Positions 25,647 through 34,669 of a stretch of DNA of 64,000 nt are shown here, piece by piece. The notes beneath the pieces are model-generated. The model was not told where the DNA came from. It made no database searches and saw only the letters and a list, made by a program, of their open reading frames with translations. Location of the stretch: positions 19,226 through 83,225 of the forward strand of contig NZ_WTSY02000006.1 in NCBI RefSeq assembly GCF_009828775.2. The letters run 5' to 3'. The first letter of the stretch is position 1. Every line of letters starts with the position of its first letter. The position numbers and the translations under genes are program-made. This stretch comes from Erysipelothrix aquatica (lineage in GTDB: Bacteria; Bacillota_I; Bacilli_A; Erysipelotrichales; Erysipelotrichaceae).

Positions 25647-26309
25647 TCATCGTTTATCTATTTTTCGTGCAATGGTTGTTCCAACAAACTGAATTGCTTG
25701 AACAATCACAATCATGACTGCAACTATCGAATAAAGTAAAAGATAATCAAAGCGTTGGTAGCCATAACGCATTGCAAAGTCTCCGATACCACCGCCGCCT
25801 ACTGCACCCATAACGGTAGAGTAGGAAACAAAACTAATAATTGACGACGTGAGTCCAAGAACAATTCCGGACCGCGCTTCTACATAAAGGAACTTCGTAA
25901 TAAGTTGTGGAACGCTTGCGCCCATAGAAAGTGCCGTATCGACAATTTCTTGAGGGACATCTAGTAATGATTGCTCGACGAAACGGGCAAAAATTGCTAC
26001 GGCAACAAAGGAAAGGGGAATGGATGCAGGAATGGTTCCAAGCGATTTACCTAAAAGAAATCGTGTTACTGGAATCATTGCTACGATGAAAATTAAAAAT
26101 GGGAAAGAACGGACTACGTTAACATAAAGATTTCCTAACGTATAGGCAATGCGATTCTCAAGAACACCATCTTTACGTGTTAGGTAAATAAGTGTTCCTA
26201 AGGGTAATCCAACGAGAATCGCGAAACATGTGGAAATTCCAATTAGAATTCCAGTTTCGCCTAATGCTTTAAGAATCTCAGCTTGATATTGAAGGATATG
26301 TGCCATCAT
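25647..26309 (-). CDS. metI: Methionine-type ABC permease (MetI)
   Basis: This 220-residue protein has five to six membrane helices and the MetI pattern, with RSFPFLIFIVAMIPVTRFLLGKSLGT, EIVDTALSMGASVPQLITKFLYVEARSGIVLGL (the EAA loop) and VGGGGIGDFAMRYGYQRF. The ATG overlaps the metN stop (ATGA), so translation is coupled. It would form the channel dimer for MetN and MetQ. Confidence 0.92.
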   Translation of the reverse strand: MMAHILQYQAEILKALGETGILIGISTCFAILVGLPLGTLIYLTRKDGVLENRIAYTLGNLYVNVVRSFPFLIFIVAMIPVTRFLLGKSLGTIPASIPLSFVAVAIFARFVEQSLLDVPQEIVDTALSMGASVPQLITKFLYVEARSGIVLGLTSSIISFVSYSTVMGAVGGGGIGDFAMRYGYQRFDYLLLYSIVAVMIVIVQAIQFVGTTIARKIDKR

Positions 26310-27025
26310 CGTTGAAGCACCGCCTTAGCATGTGCGACATAGGATGTATCTGTTTCCATTGGTAGATTGTTAACAGTGACTACATCTTTTAGAATGCCAC
26401 GTTCCATGACTGCAACGCGATTACAGATTGCTTTCGCAACCTCTAACTGATGCGTAACGACAACAATGGTCGTTCCAAAAGTTTCATTAATTGATTTCAA
26501 AACATCTAGTAAGCCTGCGGTTGACTTCGGATCCAGTGCAGAAGTGGGTTCATCACAAATCAAGATGTTTGGATTTGTTGCCAATGCGCGCGCAATTGCA
26601 ACGCGTTGTCGTTCGCCTCCAGATAATTGATTTGGATAGTGATCCTTTTTATCAAGCAAATTTACAAACGTTAAAACCTCATCGACCCGTGCAGTGTTGT
26701 GCATGTTGCTAAGTGTTAATGGTAGGGCAACATTTTCAGCGACTGAACGGTTTTTGAGAAGGTTGAAGTTTTGAAAAACAACCGAGATTTCTTTCCGTAT
26801 GTTACGAAGGGCTTTTGCAGTGAGGGTACTCATATCGGTACCGTTCACAAACACCGTGCCAGTATCGTGTGTTTCGAGTTGATTCATCAACCGTAACAAC
26901 GTCGACTTGCCAGCACCGCTTTCGCCAATTATTCCAAAGATTTCTCCACGGTGCACTTCAAAGCTCACGGAATCGAGAACTGTGAATGCATCATAGGCTT
27001 TGGAGACATTTTCAAATCGTATCAT
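26306..27025 (-). CDS. metN: Methionine-type ABC ATPase (MetN), lacking the NIL domain
   Basis: The 239 residues have Walker A GESGAGKST (about 34-42), signature LSGGERQR, Walker B LICDEPTSALD, and switch VVVTHQLEVAKAI. Most MetN proteins are about 340 residues, with a C-terminal NIL/ACT-like domain that binds methionine and inhibits transport. This one ends shortly after the ATPase core and has no such domain. GGTGAAG lies before the ATG. No S-box (SAM riboswitch) or T-box was visible in the 209-bp region upstream, so how the operon is controlled is unclear. Confidence 0.9.
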   Translation of the reverse strand: MIRFENVSKAYDAFTVLDSVSFEVHRGEIFGIIGESGAGKSTLLRLMNQLETHDTGTVFVNGTDMSTLTAKALRNIRKEISVVFQNFNLLKNRSVAENVALPLTLSNMHNTARVDEVLTFVNLLDKKDHYPNQLSGGERQRVAIARALATNPNILICDEPTSALDPKSTAGLLDVLKSINETFGTTIVVVTHQLEVAKAICNRVAVMERGILKDVVTVNNLPMETDTSYVAHAKAVLQR

Positions 27026-27052
27026 TTCTTCACCAACCTTTGACCCGCGTTC

Positions 27053-27058
27053 ATTATA
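27053..27058 (-). promoter_or_regulatory. Possible metN -10 element
   Basis: On the minus strand TATAAT (27058-27053) lies 28 bp before the metN ATG. No convincing -35 is visible at 16-18 bp. Confidence 0.35.
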
Positions 27059-27234
27059 AGCCTTAATGAGAGCGATTGCACGTATTGTGCGGGCATCTGG
27101 TTCAAGTTTTAAGATTTAATTTGTGATGCGGTTCGCATGCAATAAAAACCTATCAAAAGCCACTGTTTTAAGGCAAACAAGATAAATATTTCTTATATGT
27201 GTGCTAGAATAGGGTAAAGAAAGAGGTGCTTTAA

Positions 27235-27642
27235 ATGAGCGAATTGTATAAAACATTAGCAGTCAATGATTCCAAAATGGAAGACGAAACACGTATTGAA
27301 GGAGAATGGAAGATTAAGGTTGCGTCTCCTACCTCAAATCAAGCAGGTGCAAACCCTGAGCAATTTATGGGAATGGCATGGGCGACATGTTTAAATAAAA
27401 CCGTGCAAGCATTGATGAAAGCGCGAAGCTGGGATAATGAGAGTCGCGTTCGTGTAGAGGTAACACTTCATCCACAACCAGAAACCAAAGGTCTTTACTT
27501 TGCAATGCGTGCATTTGTGGCAGTTGAAGGATTAGAAATGGATAAAGTTGAACAACTTGCAGAACAAGCACACCGACGTTGCCCTGTTTCAAAATTAATC
27601 CAAGCAAATGAACATGTCTTTGTTGAAGTTGAAGCATACTAA
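27235..27642 (+). CDS. OsmC/Ohr family protein
   Basis: The 135-residue protein matches the OsmC fold, with the two redox cysteines seen in WATCLNKTVQAL (about residue 58) and HRRCPVSKLIQ (about residue 118). OsmC/Ohr proteins reduce organic and fatty-acid hydroperoxides in the cytosol. It is monocistronic, with AAAGAGGTG before the ATG, an extended -10 (TGCTAGAAT) upstream and a terminator downstream. Which OsmC subgroup it belongs to was not settled. Confidence 0.88.
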   Translation: MSELYKTLAVNDSKMEDETRIEGEWKIKVASPTSNQAGANPEQFMGMAWATCLNKTVQALMKARSWDNESRVRVEVTLHPQPETKGLYFAMRAFVAVEGLEMDKVEQLAEQAHRRCPVSKLIQANEHVFVEVEAY

Positions 27643-27658
27643 TTCATAATAATTTAAG

Positions 27659-27685
27659 AAAAGCGTACCTTGGTACGCTTTTTGT
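27659..27685. terminator. Bidirectional terminator
   Basis: AAAAGCGTACC pairs with GGTACGCTTTTT around TT, between convergent genes. Confidence 0.85.
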
Positions 27686-27691
27686 TTGGTA

Positions 27692-28456
27692 TTATTTGGA
27701 TAAAACACGATTTTGTCGATGCGTCATGTCCATTGAATTTTTAAATGCGTCTTGTGTTGTATCATATCCTGTAATTTCGTAAGTAGAATCAGTACGGCGT
27801 TTCAGTTCATCAATCATCAGCTGTGCGACTTGAGGAACTGTAAGCGTAAGCCCTGTGAGTGATGACAGTGTACCCATGAAATCTTGATGTACCACTATAT
27901 CATCATAATCCATAGCTTCATAAAAGCCTTGAACTAAAGAACTGCGCTGATCTTGATTCCCATCAACACCGATGTAACATACCAATGCAACACTATCCAA
28001 ACGTTTGCGCTGGGCAGTCCCACAGAACTTGCGTCCGTTGATACTCATATCAGAATTTCCAGGGCAATAAGCGCCAATTATTTCTCCAGTATCAATTGTT
28101 TGGGTAATGGGGGATAGAGCATCGCGGATGAACTGATCCAAATAGCGGTAATTATCATACATATTTGCATTTGACTTCAAGACAAGTGACATATTGAGGA
28201 CACCTGAGTCCGAGACAATGGAGCGCCCTCCCGAATTGCGAACAATTACGGATGTATCATGGTTATGATAGTAAGCGAGCCCTTTTTCAAATGCTGGAAT
28301 TTTCGTATCGTCCAAACCCATATTGACACCTTCATGCTGGAAGAGGTGCAAAATAAGCGTGTCTTGATCAACGGTGCGAACCGAATAATCGTCCATTGCC
28401 GTTGAATGCATCGCATTTTCGGGTTTCCCCAATTCATTAATGATTAAGCCTTTCAT
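27692..28456 (-). CDS. Lipoate/octanoate transferase-like protein (LipL type)
   Basis: The 254 residues match the biotin/lipoate A/B ligase fold, with VIVRNSGGRSIVSDSGVLNMSLVL, which is the RRSGGxxVxxxxGxLNxS motif. GAYCPGNSDMSINGRKFCGTAQRK carries the cysteine in the place of the catalytic Cys of LipL, the octanoyl/lipoyl amidotransferase of Bacillus. It would move octanoyl or lipoyl groups between proteins such as GcvH and E2 subunits. No lipoyl-protein gene is in the window. GGAGGTATACG precedes the ATG. A lipoate ligase role is the alternative. Confidence 0.8.
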   Translation of the reverse strand: MKGLIINELGKPENAMHSTAMDDYSVRTVDQDTLILHLFQHEGVNMGLDDTKIPAFEKGLAYYHNHDTSVIVRNSGGRSIVSDSGVLNMSLVLKSNANMYDNYRYLDQFIRDALSPITQTIDTGEIIGAYCPGNSDMSINGRKFCGTAQRKRLDSVALVCYIGVDGNQDQRSSLVQGFYEAMDYDDIVVHQDFMGTLSSLTGLTLTVPQVAQLMIDELKRRTDSTYEITGYDTTQDAFKNSMDMTHRQNRVLSK

Positions 28457-28575
28457 CGTATACCTCCATGTAAATAATCATAGTCCTTAAGATGTGATTG
28501 GTAAAGATATTTGTTCATACAGAATTCAAAGAAATTAATACGAATTATGCTATAATGCTCCTATGACAGAGGTGA

Positions 28576-29430
28576 ATGATGATACTACTAGAAAATGATA
28601 TTTTAAAAGTAACGATTAACCCAATGGGAGCTGAGTTACGATCCGTCTACCATAAAGTTAAAGAACGTGAATACATGTGGCGTGGAGATGCCAAGTACTG
28701 GGGACGCGTTTCTCCGGTTTTGTTTCCCATCGTTGGACGCGTAAAAGATGGCTTTTATGTTTATGATGGTCAAAAATATGAGCTTTCCCAGCATGGATTC
28801 TTACGTGATCAACAGTTTGAGGTTCTTAGCAATGACGCATCCTCAGTAAGTTTCCAATACGAAAGCAAGGGTTCGAAGTTAGCGGTGTATCCGTTTGAAC
28901 ACGCTGTTGTGATTACATACAGTTTAATTGCAGACGTTGTAAGCATTACATGGCAAGTCTTTAATAAAGATACTAAAACAATGTACTACGGCATTGGAGG
29001 CCATCCTGCGTTTGCATTGGATGCTGATGGTGATTATGAATTCCGATTCGATGCCCAAAAAGATGTGAGTGAACTGACCTTAACAAAAGGCCATGTTGAT
29101 CAAGCAATTCCGATGGAAACACTGAATCCAGTTGCAGTAACTTTTGATGCATTTAAAAATGATGCAATCATCTATACGAATGTTGATGCGGTGGAGCTTG
29201 TCAATAAACGAAATGGTGATACGGTTCGTGCCGATTTCCCAGGCTTCAATTTTGTGGGACTTTGGACATCCGTTGTTGACGACGCACTCTCACCATTTAT
29301 CTGCATCGAACCATGGATCGGTATTACCGATAGAATTGATGCAAGTGGCAAACTAGAGGAAAAATATGCAATTGAAGAATTGGAGGCAAATACGGATAAA
29401 TCGTATAGCTATTCGTTAAGATTTATATGA
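28576..29430 (+). CDS. Aldose 1-epimerase family protein (LacX-like)
   Basis: The 284-residue protein matches the galactose mutarotase-like family, with a beta-sandwich pattern and landmarks MGAELRSVYHK, YMWRGDAKYWGRVSPVLFPIVGRV, LSQHGFLRDQQFEV (catalytic-type His), and GGHPAFALD. These enzymes equilibrate alpha and beta sugar anomers; the LacX/YeaD group may act on sugar phosphates. GAGGTGA lies before tandem ATGs (28576, 28579), so the exact start is uncertain by one codon. It overlaps the next gene by four bases. Confidence 0.88.
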   Translation: MMILLENDILKVTINPMGAELRSVYHKVKEREYMWRGDAKYWGRVSPVLFPIVGRVKDGFYVYDGQKYELSQHGFLRDQQFEVLSNDASSVSFQYESKGSKLAVYPFEHAVVITYSLIADVVSITWQVFNKDTKTMYYGIGGHPAFALDADGDYEFRFDAQKDVSELTLTKGHVDQAIPMETLNPVAVTFDAFKNDAIIYTNVDAVELVNKRNGDTVRADFPGFNFVGLWTSVVDDALSPFICIEPWIGITDRIDASGKLEEKYAIEELEANTDKSYSYSLRFI

Positions 29431-29822
29431 GACAAAAATTTATGCAATTTATGCGCGGTCGATACGGAACCGATAAGTTAAATACACACTTATTGTATTT
29501 TTCGTTGGTACTTGCGCTACTAAGTATGATTTTCAATATTAATTGGCTTATCTTTGTATGGGTAGGGATTATGGCTTTTGTTTATTATCGAATGTTTTCG
29601 AAGCAAACGACCAAACGATTCCAAGAGAATCAGGCATATCTCTATTTATGGCATAAGTGGCGTGCGAAGGTTCGTAAAGTAACACAACGCATCAAAGACT
29701 TTCCAAAATACAAATATTTAAAGTGTCCTGAATGTAAAACTGAAATGCGCGTACCCCGAGGTCGTGGAAAAATTGAAGTAAAATGTCCAAAATGTGCAAC
29801 GAAATTCGATGCAAAATCTTAA
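29427..29822 (+). CDS. Membrane protein with C-terminal zinc ribbon
   Basis: The 131 residues begin with a basic segment (GRYGTDKLNTHLL), two hydrophobic helices (about 21-55), a basic cytosolic linker rich in Arg/Lys, and a C-terminal zinc ribbon with CPECKTEMRVPRGRGKIEVKCPKC (two CPxC knuckles). I know such proteins as conserved unassigned membrane proteins of Firmicutes. The ATG overlaps the stop of the epimerase-like gene (ATGA), so translation is coupled. Zinc binding is inferred from the four cysteines. Confidence 0.7.
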   Translation: MRQKFMQFMRGRYGTDKLNTHLLYFSLVLALLSMIFNINWLIFVWVGIMAFVYYRMFSKQTTKRFQENQAYLYLWHKWRAKVRKVTQRIKDFPKYKYLKCPECKTEMRVPRGRGKIEVKCPKCATKFDAKS

Positions 29823-29834
29823 ACTTACCAAAGT

Positions 29835-29852
29835 TAGTTAATTATTTCACAA
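29835..29852. promoter_or_regulatory. Possible Rex-type box upstream of adhE
   Basis: TAGTTAA-TTAT-TTCACAA is one base from the Rex pattern TTGTTAA-N4-TTCACAA. It lies ahead of the terminator hairpin and about 130 bp before adhE, which is far for direct repression. Confidence 0.22.
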
Positions 29853-29855
29853 TGT

Positions 29856-29886
29856 AAACGCTTTACACAAAGCGTTTATTTTTTTA
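29856..29886 (+). terminator. Terminator before adhE
   Basis: AAACGCTTT (29856-29864) pairs perfectly with AAAGCGTTT (29869-29877), loop ACAC, then ATTTTTTTA. Confidence 0.85.
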
Positions 29887-29981
29887 TGTCAAATTATTAG
29901 TCAAATAAGCTTGCAAACATTCGCAAGGAACTTGAAACAACGATATACTAACAATGTGAAAGAAATAACAAGGAGGACTTT

Positions 29982-32591
29982 ATGACAGACAAAAAGACAG
30001 TCATTGACAATGAGGTAAACGAACTCGTTGCAAAAGGACAGAAAGCATTAGAAGAATTCTTAAAGCTCGATCAAGAACAAATCGACTACATCGTTGCGAA
30101 AGCAAGTGTTGCAGGTGTTGACCAACACGGTTACCTTGCACAAGTGGCTATTGAGGAAACAGGCCGTGGTGTATTTGAAGATAAAGCAACTAAAAATATG
30201 TTTGCGTGTGAACACGTTATTAACCACATGCGCCATCTAAAAACCGTCGGCATTATCAGCGACGATGATGTAACAGGTATTACAGAAATTGCCGATCCAG
30301 TTGGTGTTATCTGTGGTATTACACCGGTAACAAACCCTACTTCAACAGCAATGTTTAAATCATTAATTTCATTAAAAACCCGTAATCCAATTATCTTTTC
30401 ATTCCACCCATCAGCACAAAGATGTAGTGTTGAAGCAGCGAAAGTTATTCGTGACGCAGCTGTAGCCGCTGGAGCTCCTAAAGATTGCATTCAATGGATC
30501 GAACGTGGATCAAAAGAAAAAACAGACGAACTAATGAATCACGAAGGTGTTGCAACAATCTTAGCAACTGGTGGTAACGCCATGGTTCGTGCAGCTTACT
30601 CATGTGGTAAACCGGCATTAGGTGTTGGAGCAGGTAACGTTCCAGCATATATTGAAAAAACAGCGGACATTCCACAAGCTGTAAACGATATTGCACTTTC
30701 CAAAGCTTTCGATAATGGTATGATCTGCGCATCAGAACAAGCTGTTATCATCGATACGGAAGTTTATGATGAAGCTGTAGAACGTTTCAAAAAATACGGT
30801 GTCTACTTCATTAACAAAGAAGAAAAGAAAAAAGTTGAAAAATTCATGTTTGGCGTCGCATCAACGGATAAGAACTATGCTGATGCAGTCTTAAATCCAA
30901 ATGTTGTTGGTAAAGATGCAACATGGATTGCGGAACAAGCAGGTATTAAAGTCCCTTCAAATACAGTTATTATTGCTGCTGAATGTGCTCAAGTTGGACC
31001 TAAAGAAGTCTTGACACGCGAAAAATTGTCACCAGTTCTTGCAGTTCTTAAATCAAAGAGTACAGACGAAGGAATCGCATTAGCACGTCAAATGGTTGAA
31101 TTTAACGGAATGGGTCACTCTGCAGCGATTCATACGAAATCAAAAGAAATCTCAGAACAATTTGGAGAAGCGATTCCAGCAATCCGTATTATCTGGAATG
31201 CACCATCAACATTTGGTGGTATCGGAAATGTTTATAACGACTTTATCCCTTCATTAACACTTGGATGTGGATCATATGGCCATAACTCTGTTGGTGATAA
31301 CGTGGGTGCCGTACACCTCTTAAACATCAAAAAAGTAGGGAGACGAAATAATAATATGCAATGGTTCAAAGTTCCTCAAAAAATCTATTTCGAACGTAAC
31401 TCGATTCGTTACCTTCAAGAAATGCGTGATGTGCAACGTGTCTTCATCGTAACTGACAAATCTATGGTCGATCTTGGATTTGCAAACTTAATTACAGAAC
31501 AATTAAACCTCCGCGCAAACCGTGTTGATATTCAACTCTTTGCTGATGTTGAACCAGATCCTTCAATCGAAACAGTCCGTAAGGGTGTTGAGATGATGAA
31601 ATCATTCCAACCTGATACGATTATTGCTTTGGGTGGTGGATCACCAATGGATGCTGCGAAAGGTATGTGGATCTTCTACGAACACCCAGATACAGACTTT
31701 AATGACCTTAAACAAAAATTCATCGATATCCGTAAACGTGCCTTTAAATATCCAGACTTAGGACAAAAAGCACAAATGGTATGTATTCCTACAACATCAG
31801 GAACAGGTAGTGAAGTAACACCGTTCGCGGTTATTACTGACAAAGTGGCAAACAAAAAATACCCACTTGCAGACTACTCAATGGTGCCAAACGTTGCGAT
31901 CGTTGACCCAATCTTTACGACAAACCTTCCAGCATCTGTTACTGCAGATACAGGACTTGATGTCTTGACGCATGCTACAGAAGCATTTGTATCAAACTTT
32001 GCAAACGATTATACAGATGGACTTTGCATTCAAGCGGTTAAGATGGTATTTGAATACCTCGAACGTTGTGTTCATGATGGTAAAAATGACTTAATTGCCC
32101 GTGAAAAAATGCATAATGCATCAACAATGGCTGGTATGGCATTTGCGAACGCATTCTTAGGAATGAACCACTCATTGGCTCACAAAATCGGAGGACGTTT
32201 CCACGTACCTCATGGACGTATCAACGCAATCTTGATGCCACATGTAATTCGTTATAACGGAACCCATCCAGAAAAACCATCATTATGGCCAAAATATAAT
32301 GTCTACCGTGCCCACGAACGTTATGCAGAACTTGCACGAATCTTAGGATTAAAAGCTGATACTGTTGAAGAAGGTGTTGAAAGCTATGCTCAAGCATGCC
32401 ACGACCTCGCAGTTCGTTGTGGTGTAACAATGAATCTTAAAGCACAAGGTGTTGATGAGAAAGAATTCCTCAAATACGAAAAAGAAATTGCTTACCTTGC
32501 TTATGAAGACCAATGTTCACCATGTAACCCACGTCTTCCAATGGTTGAAGATATGCGTGCAATCTTAAAACAAGCATACTACGGCGAATAG
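29982..32591 (+). CDS. adhE: Bifunctional acetaldehyde-CoA/alcohol dehydrogenase AdhE
   Basis: This 869-residue protein joins an N-terminal acetaldehyde dehydrogenase (about 1-440; catalytic Cys in NGMICASEQAVII; cofactor region GVGAGNVPAYIEK) to a C-terminal iron-dependent alcohol dehydrogenase (about 450-869; GGGSPMDAAKGMW; metal ligands in GMNHSLAHKIGGRFHVPHGRINA). It converts acetyl-CoA to ethanol with two NADH and so regenerates NAD+ during fermentation; the protein forms spirosome filaments in other bacteria. AAGGAGGAC lies before the ATG. It is monocistronic. Citrate breakdown gives acetate and pyruvate, so the enzyme fits the same fermentative economy. Confidence 0.97.
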   Translation: MTDKKTVIDNEVNELVAKGQKALEEFLKLDQEQIDYIVAKASVAGVDQHGYLAQVAIEETGRGVFEDKATKNMFACEHVINHMRHLKTVGIISDDDVTGITEIADPVGVICGITPVTNPTSTAMFKSLISLKTRNPIIFSFHPSAQRCSVEAAKVIRDAAVAAGAPKDCIQWIERGSKEKTDELMNHEGVATILATGGNAMVRAAYSCGKPALGVGAGNVPAYIEKTADIPQAVNDIALSKAFDNGMICASEQAVIIDTEVYDEAVERFKKYGVYFINKEEKKKVEKFMFGVASTDKNYADAVLNPNVVGKDATWIAEQAGIKVPSNTVIIAAECAQVGPKEVLTREKLSPVLAVLKSKSTDEGIALARQMVEFNGMGHSAAIHTKSKEISEQFGEAIPAIRIIWNAPSTFGGIGNVYNDFIPSLTLGCGSYGHNSVGDNVGAVHLLNIKKVGRRNNNMQWFKVPQKIYFERNSIRYLQEMRDVQRVFIVTDKSMVDLGFANLITEQLNLRANRVDIQLFADVEPDPSIETVRKGVEMMKSFQPDTIIALGGGSPMDAAKGMWIFYEHPDTDFNDLKQKFIDIRKRAFKYPDLGQKAQMVCIPTTSGTGSEVTPFAVITDKVANKKYPLADYSMVPNVAIVDPIFTTNLPASVTADTGLDVLTHATEAFVSNFANDYTDGLCIQAVKMVFEYLERCVHDGKNDLIAREKMHNASTMAGMAFANAFLGMNHSLAHKIGGRFHVPHGRINAILMPHVIRYNGTHPEKPSLWPKYNVYRAHERYAELARILGLKADTVEEGVESYAQACHDLAVRCGVTMNLKAQGVDEKEFLKYEKEIAYLAYEDQCSPCNPRLPMVEDMRAILKQAYYGE

Positions 32592-32603
32592 TTAATCAAA
32601 CAT

Positions 32604-32634
32604 AAAACACGATGATTCTGTCATCGTGTTTTTA
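32604..32634 (+). terminator. Terminator of adhE
   Basis: AAACACGATGA pairs with TCATCGTGTTT around TTCTG, followed by T's. Confidence 0.85.
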
Positions 32635-32732
32635 ATTGGTTTGAAACAATTCATATTCATTTTCTGAAAACTGTTGCAACAATCCTTTAACATGCTATAA
32701 TCACTGTAATAAATATCAAAAAGGAGGATATT

Positions 32733-33518
32733 ATGAAGAAACTAAACCAAGATAACGAAGCAGAATTGAGAGCTTTCTTAGCCGTTGAACCTCACTATAA
32801 TCTCTTCCTCATCGGTGACTTAGATGCTTTTGGATTTGATGATACGATTCAAACATATTATGGTGATTATAAAGATGGGGAACTTGTTGGAGTGATCTTC
32901 CGTTTTCGAGACGATTCAATCCACATCTATGCTACAGAGATTCAAGAGTCACTGATTGTAATGATCGACAAATTATTTAAAGACTTACCCTTTAAACGAA
33001 TCATGGTTACAAAGCCAACCATGGACTTATTGGGCGACCATATTTTGCCTTATATTCAAGAACCTCGCCCGACAACCATGTCTGTTTATACACCGAATGA
33101 TTTTGATGTAGATACATATTCAGTTCAAAGGTTGGATGCGACATTCGCAGCACAAATTGCGCATATCGAAACACTGGCATTTGCGAGTGAAGAAAGTCGT
33201 GATGTCGATCGTATTCGAACCGGCATTGAATCCGGTGAACGAGTTGTCTACGGGTTTGTGGAAGATGGCAATGTTGTGACAGTGGCAAGCTATGTTGCAC
33301 AGACAGAATTCAGTGCGATGATTGTTGGTGTCGCAACTTTAGAAGATGCTCGCAAAAAAGGTTATGCTACTCAAGTTGTCAAAAAGTTAAGTGATGACTT
33401 GTATGCAGCTGGGAAACAAGGCGTGCTCTTCTACGATAACCCCAATGCCGCTCGAATTTATGAAAAAATGGGATATGCGCCTTTAACACAGTATTTTATG
33501 AACGATGTGAAACGTTAG
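32733..33518 (+). CDS. GNAT family N-acetyltransferase
   Basis: The 261-residue protein has a degenerate N-terminal GNAT-like half and a C-terminal canonical GNAT half (about 130-258), with GVATLEDARKKGYATQVVKKL, the acetyl-CoA-binding R/Q-x-x-G-x-G/A region, and FYDNPNAARIYEKMGY. AAAGGAGGAT lies before ATG. It stands alone between adhE and deoD. The acceptor is unknown; the fold family modifies amines of small molecules or proteins. Confidence 0.85.
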   Translation: MKKLNQDNEAELRAFLAVEPHYNLFLIGDLDAFGFDDTIQTYYGDYKDGELVGVIFRFRDDSIHIYATEIQESLIVMIDKLFKDLPFKRIMVTKPTMDLLGDHILPYIQEPRPTTMSVYTPNDFDVDTYSVQRLDATFAAQIAHIETLAFASEESRDVDRIRTGIESGERVVYGFVEDGNVVTVASYVAQTEFSAMIVGVATLEDARKKGYATQVVKKLSDDLYAAGKQGVLFYDNPNAARIYEKMGYAPLTQYFMNDVKR

Positions 33519-33578
33519 TCTTATATCTATTGCCACTTTCATGTATAATGAAAATAGATGATGTCAGGAGGACAATAG

Positions 33579-34298
33579 ATGGCAACACCACATATTAATG
33601 CAGAGCAAGGACAAATCGCAAAAGTAGTACTTATGCCAGGAGATCCATTACGTGCAAAGTTTATTGCAGAAACTTTCTTAAAGGATGTAAAGCAATTTAA
33701 CGAAGTTCGTAATATGTTTGGATATACAGGAACTTACAATGGGGTAGAAGTATCTGTCATGGGTTCAGGAATGGGACAACCAAGTATTGGTATCTATTCC
33801 TATGAACTTTATACACAATTTGGCGTTGAAGCAATCATTCGTATTGGTTCAGCAGGTTCATACAAAGAAGGACTCAATGTTTATGATGTAATCATGGCAG
33901 ACAGTGCGTACAGTGAGTCTAGTTTTGCGAAAGTCGCTTTTGGTTACGAAGAGGATACTTTGAAACCAAGTGCAAAAGTTAACGAATCATTGCGCGCAAG
34001 TGCCGTTAAACTTGGAATTCCAATGCAAGAAGATCGTGTACACTCAAGTGATGTATTCTACCGTGACTCTGGTGAAACATGGCAAGAACTTCGTGATAAC
34101 CACGGTGTATCATGTGTTGAAATGGAATCATTCGCATTATTTGCAAATGCACAAAAATTAGGAAAACATGCAGCATGTATCCTAACAATTTCAGATTCAT
34201 TTGTAACATCCGAAGTTACCTCAGCTGAAGAACGACAATTGTCATTTACTAAAATGATGGAAATTGCGTTGGATACAGCATCAACTATTACATTCTAA
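33579..34298 (+). CDS. deoD: Purine nucleoside phosphorylase DeoD
   Basis: The 239 residues match hexameric bacterial DeoD along the full usual length. Landmarks are the N-terminal TPHINAEQGQIAKVVLMPGDPLRAKFIAE, the phosphate-site GSGMGQPSIGIYSYEL, IRIGSAGSYKEGLNVYDV, and SCVEMESFALFANA. The enzyme cleaves purine (deoxy)ribonucleosides to base and sugar-1-phosphate in salvage. GGAGGAC precedes the ATG. It stands alone with its own terminator. Together with xpt, NCS2 permease and the phosphorylase at 18184 it shows a dependence on nucleobase salvage. Confidence 0.96.
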   Translation: MATPHINAEQGQIAKVVLMPGDPLRAKFIAETFLKDVKQFNEVRNMFGYTGTYNGVEVSVMGSGMGQPSIGIYSYELYTQFGVEAIIRIGSAGSYKEGLNVYDVIMADSAYSESSFAKVAFGYEEDTLKPSAKVNESLRASAVKLGIPMQEDRVHSSDVFYRDSGETWQELRDNHGVSCVEMESFALFANAQKLGKHAACILTISDSFVTSEVTSAEERQLSFTKMMEIALDTASTITF

Positions 34299-34324
34299 GA
34301 GTAGCGTAAGCCACTCTTTTTTTG
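34298..34324 (+). terminator. Terminator of deoD
   Basis: AGAGTAGC-GTAA-GCCACTCT (one A-C mismatch in the stem) followed by eight T's. Confidence 0.7.
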
Positions 34325-34384
34325 TTTCAGTGTTGAGTATTTTATGTACCTCCTATATTATAGAAATACAAGGAGGTACAACCG

Positions 34385-34669
34385 ATGGACTTAACACCTG
34401 CAATTATCGCTAGCATAATCTTAATGGTCACAGGTATTTTTCTCGCACTCATCGTGAGTACCTTTACAGTACCTGAACACAGTAAATTTCGTAAAGTACA
34501 ATATGGAGTCTACATTGTAGCCGGATTGCTTCTTACAAATCTCGGGCTTACAATCCTTTTTTTAGATGTATCGAACCGCCTAAAACTTGCTGATATCATG
34601 TTTATGACGGTTGGAATGTTTGTGGTAGGATACAATGTCAGGAGCCTGATGAAAGCTTTTAAAAAGTAA
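34385..34669 (+). CDS. Hypothetical three-helix membrane protein
   Basis: I do not recognise this 94-residue protein. It has three hydrophobic segments (about 5-27, 39-60, 68-86), a short charged loop EHSKFRKVQYG, and ends with the basic MKAFKK. AAGGAGGTAC precedes the ATG by about 7 nt, and a -10-like TATTAT lies upstream. It is monocistronic. It may belong with the next small membrane protein, but their spacing of 178 bp and separate promoter argue against one operon. Confidence 0.65.
   Translation: MDLTPAIIASIILMVTGIFLALIVSTFTVPEHSKFRKVQYGVYIVAGLLLTNLGLTILFLDVSNRLKLADIMFMTVGMFVVGYNVRSLMKAFKK

Noticed and set aside
27026..27234. SAM riboswitch or T-box before metN
   Set aside because: I looked for the S-box GAUGAAACCC-like core and the T-box GGGUGGAACCGCG and found neither.
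29854..29868. TGTAAACGCTTTACA read as a CcpA cre site before adhE
   Set aside because: It is one base too long for the cre spacing and is better explained as part of the terminator hairpin.
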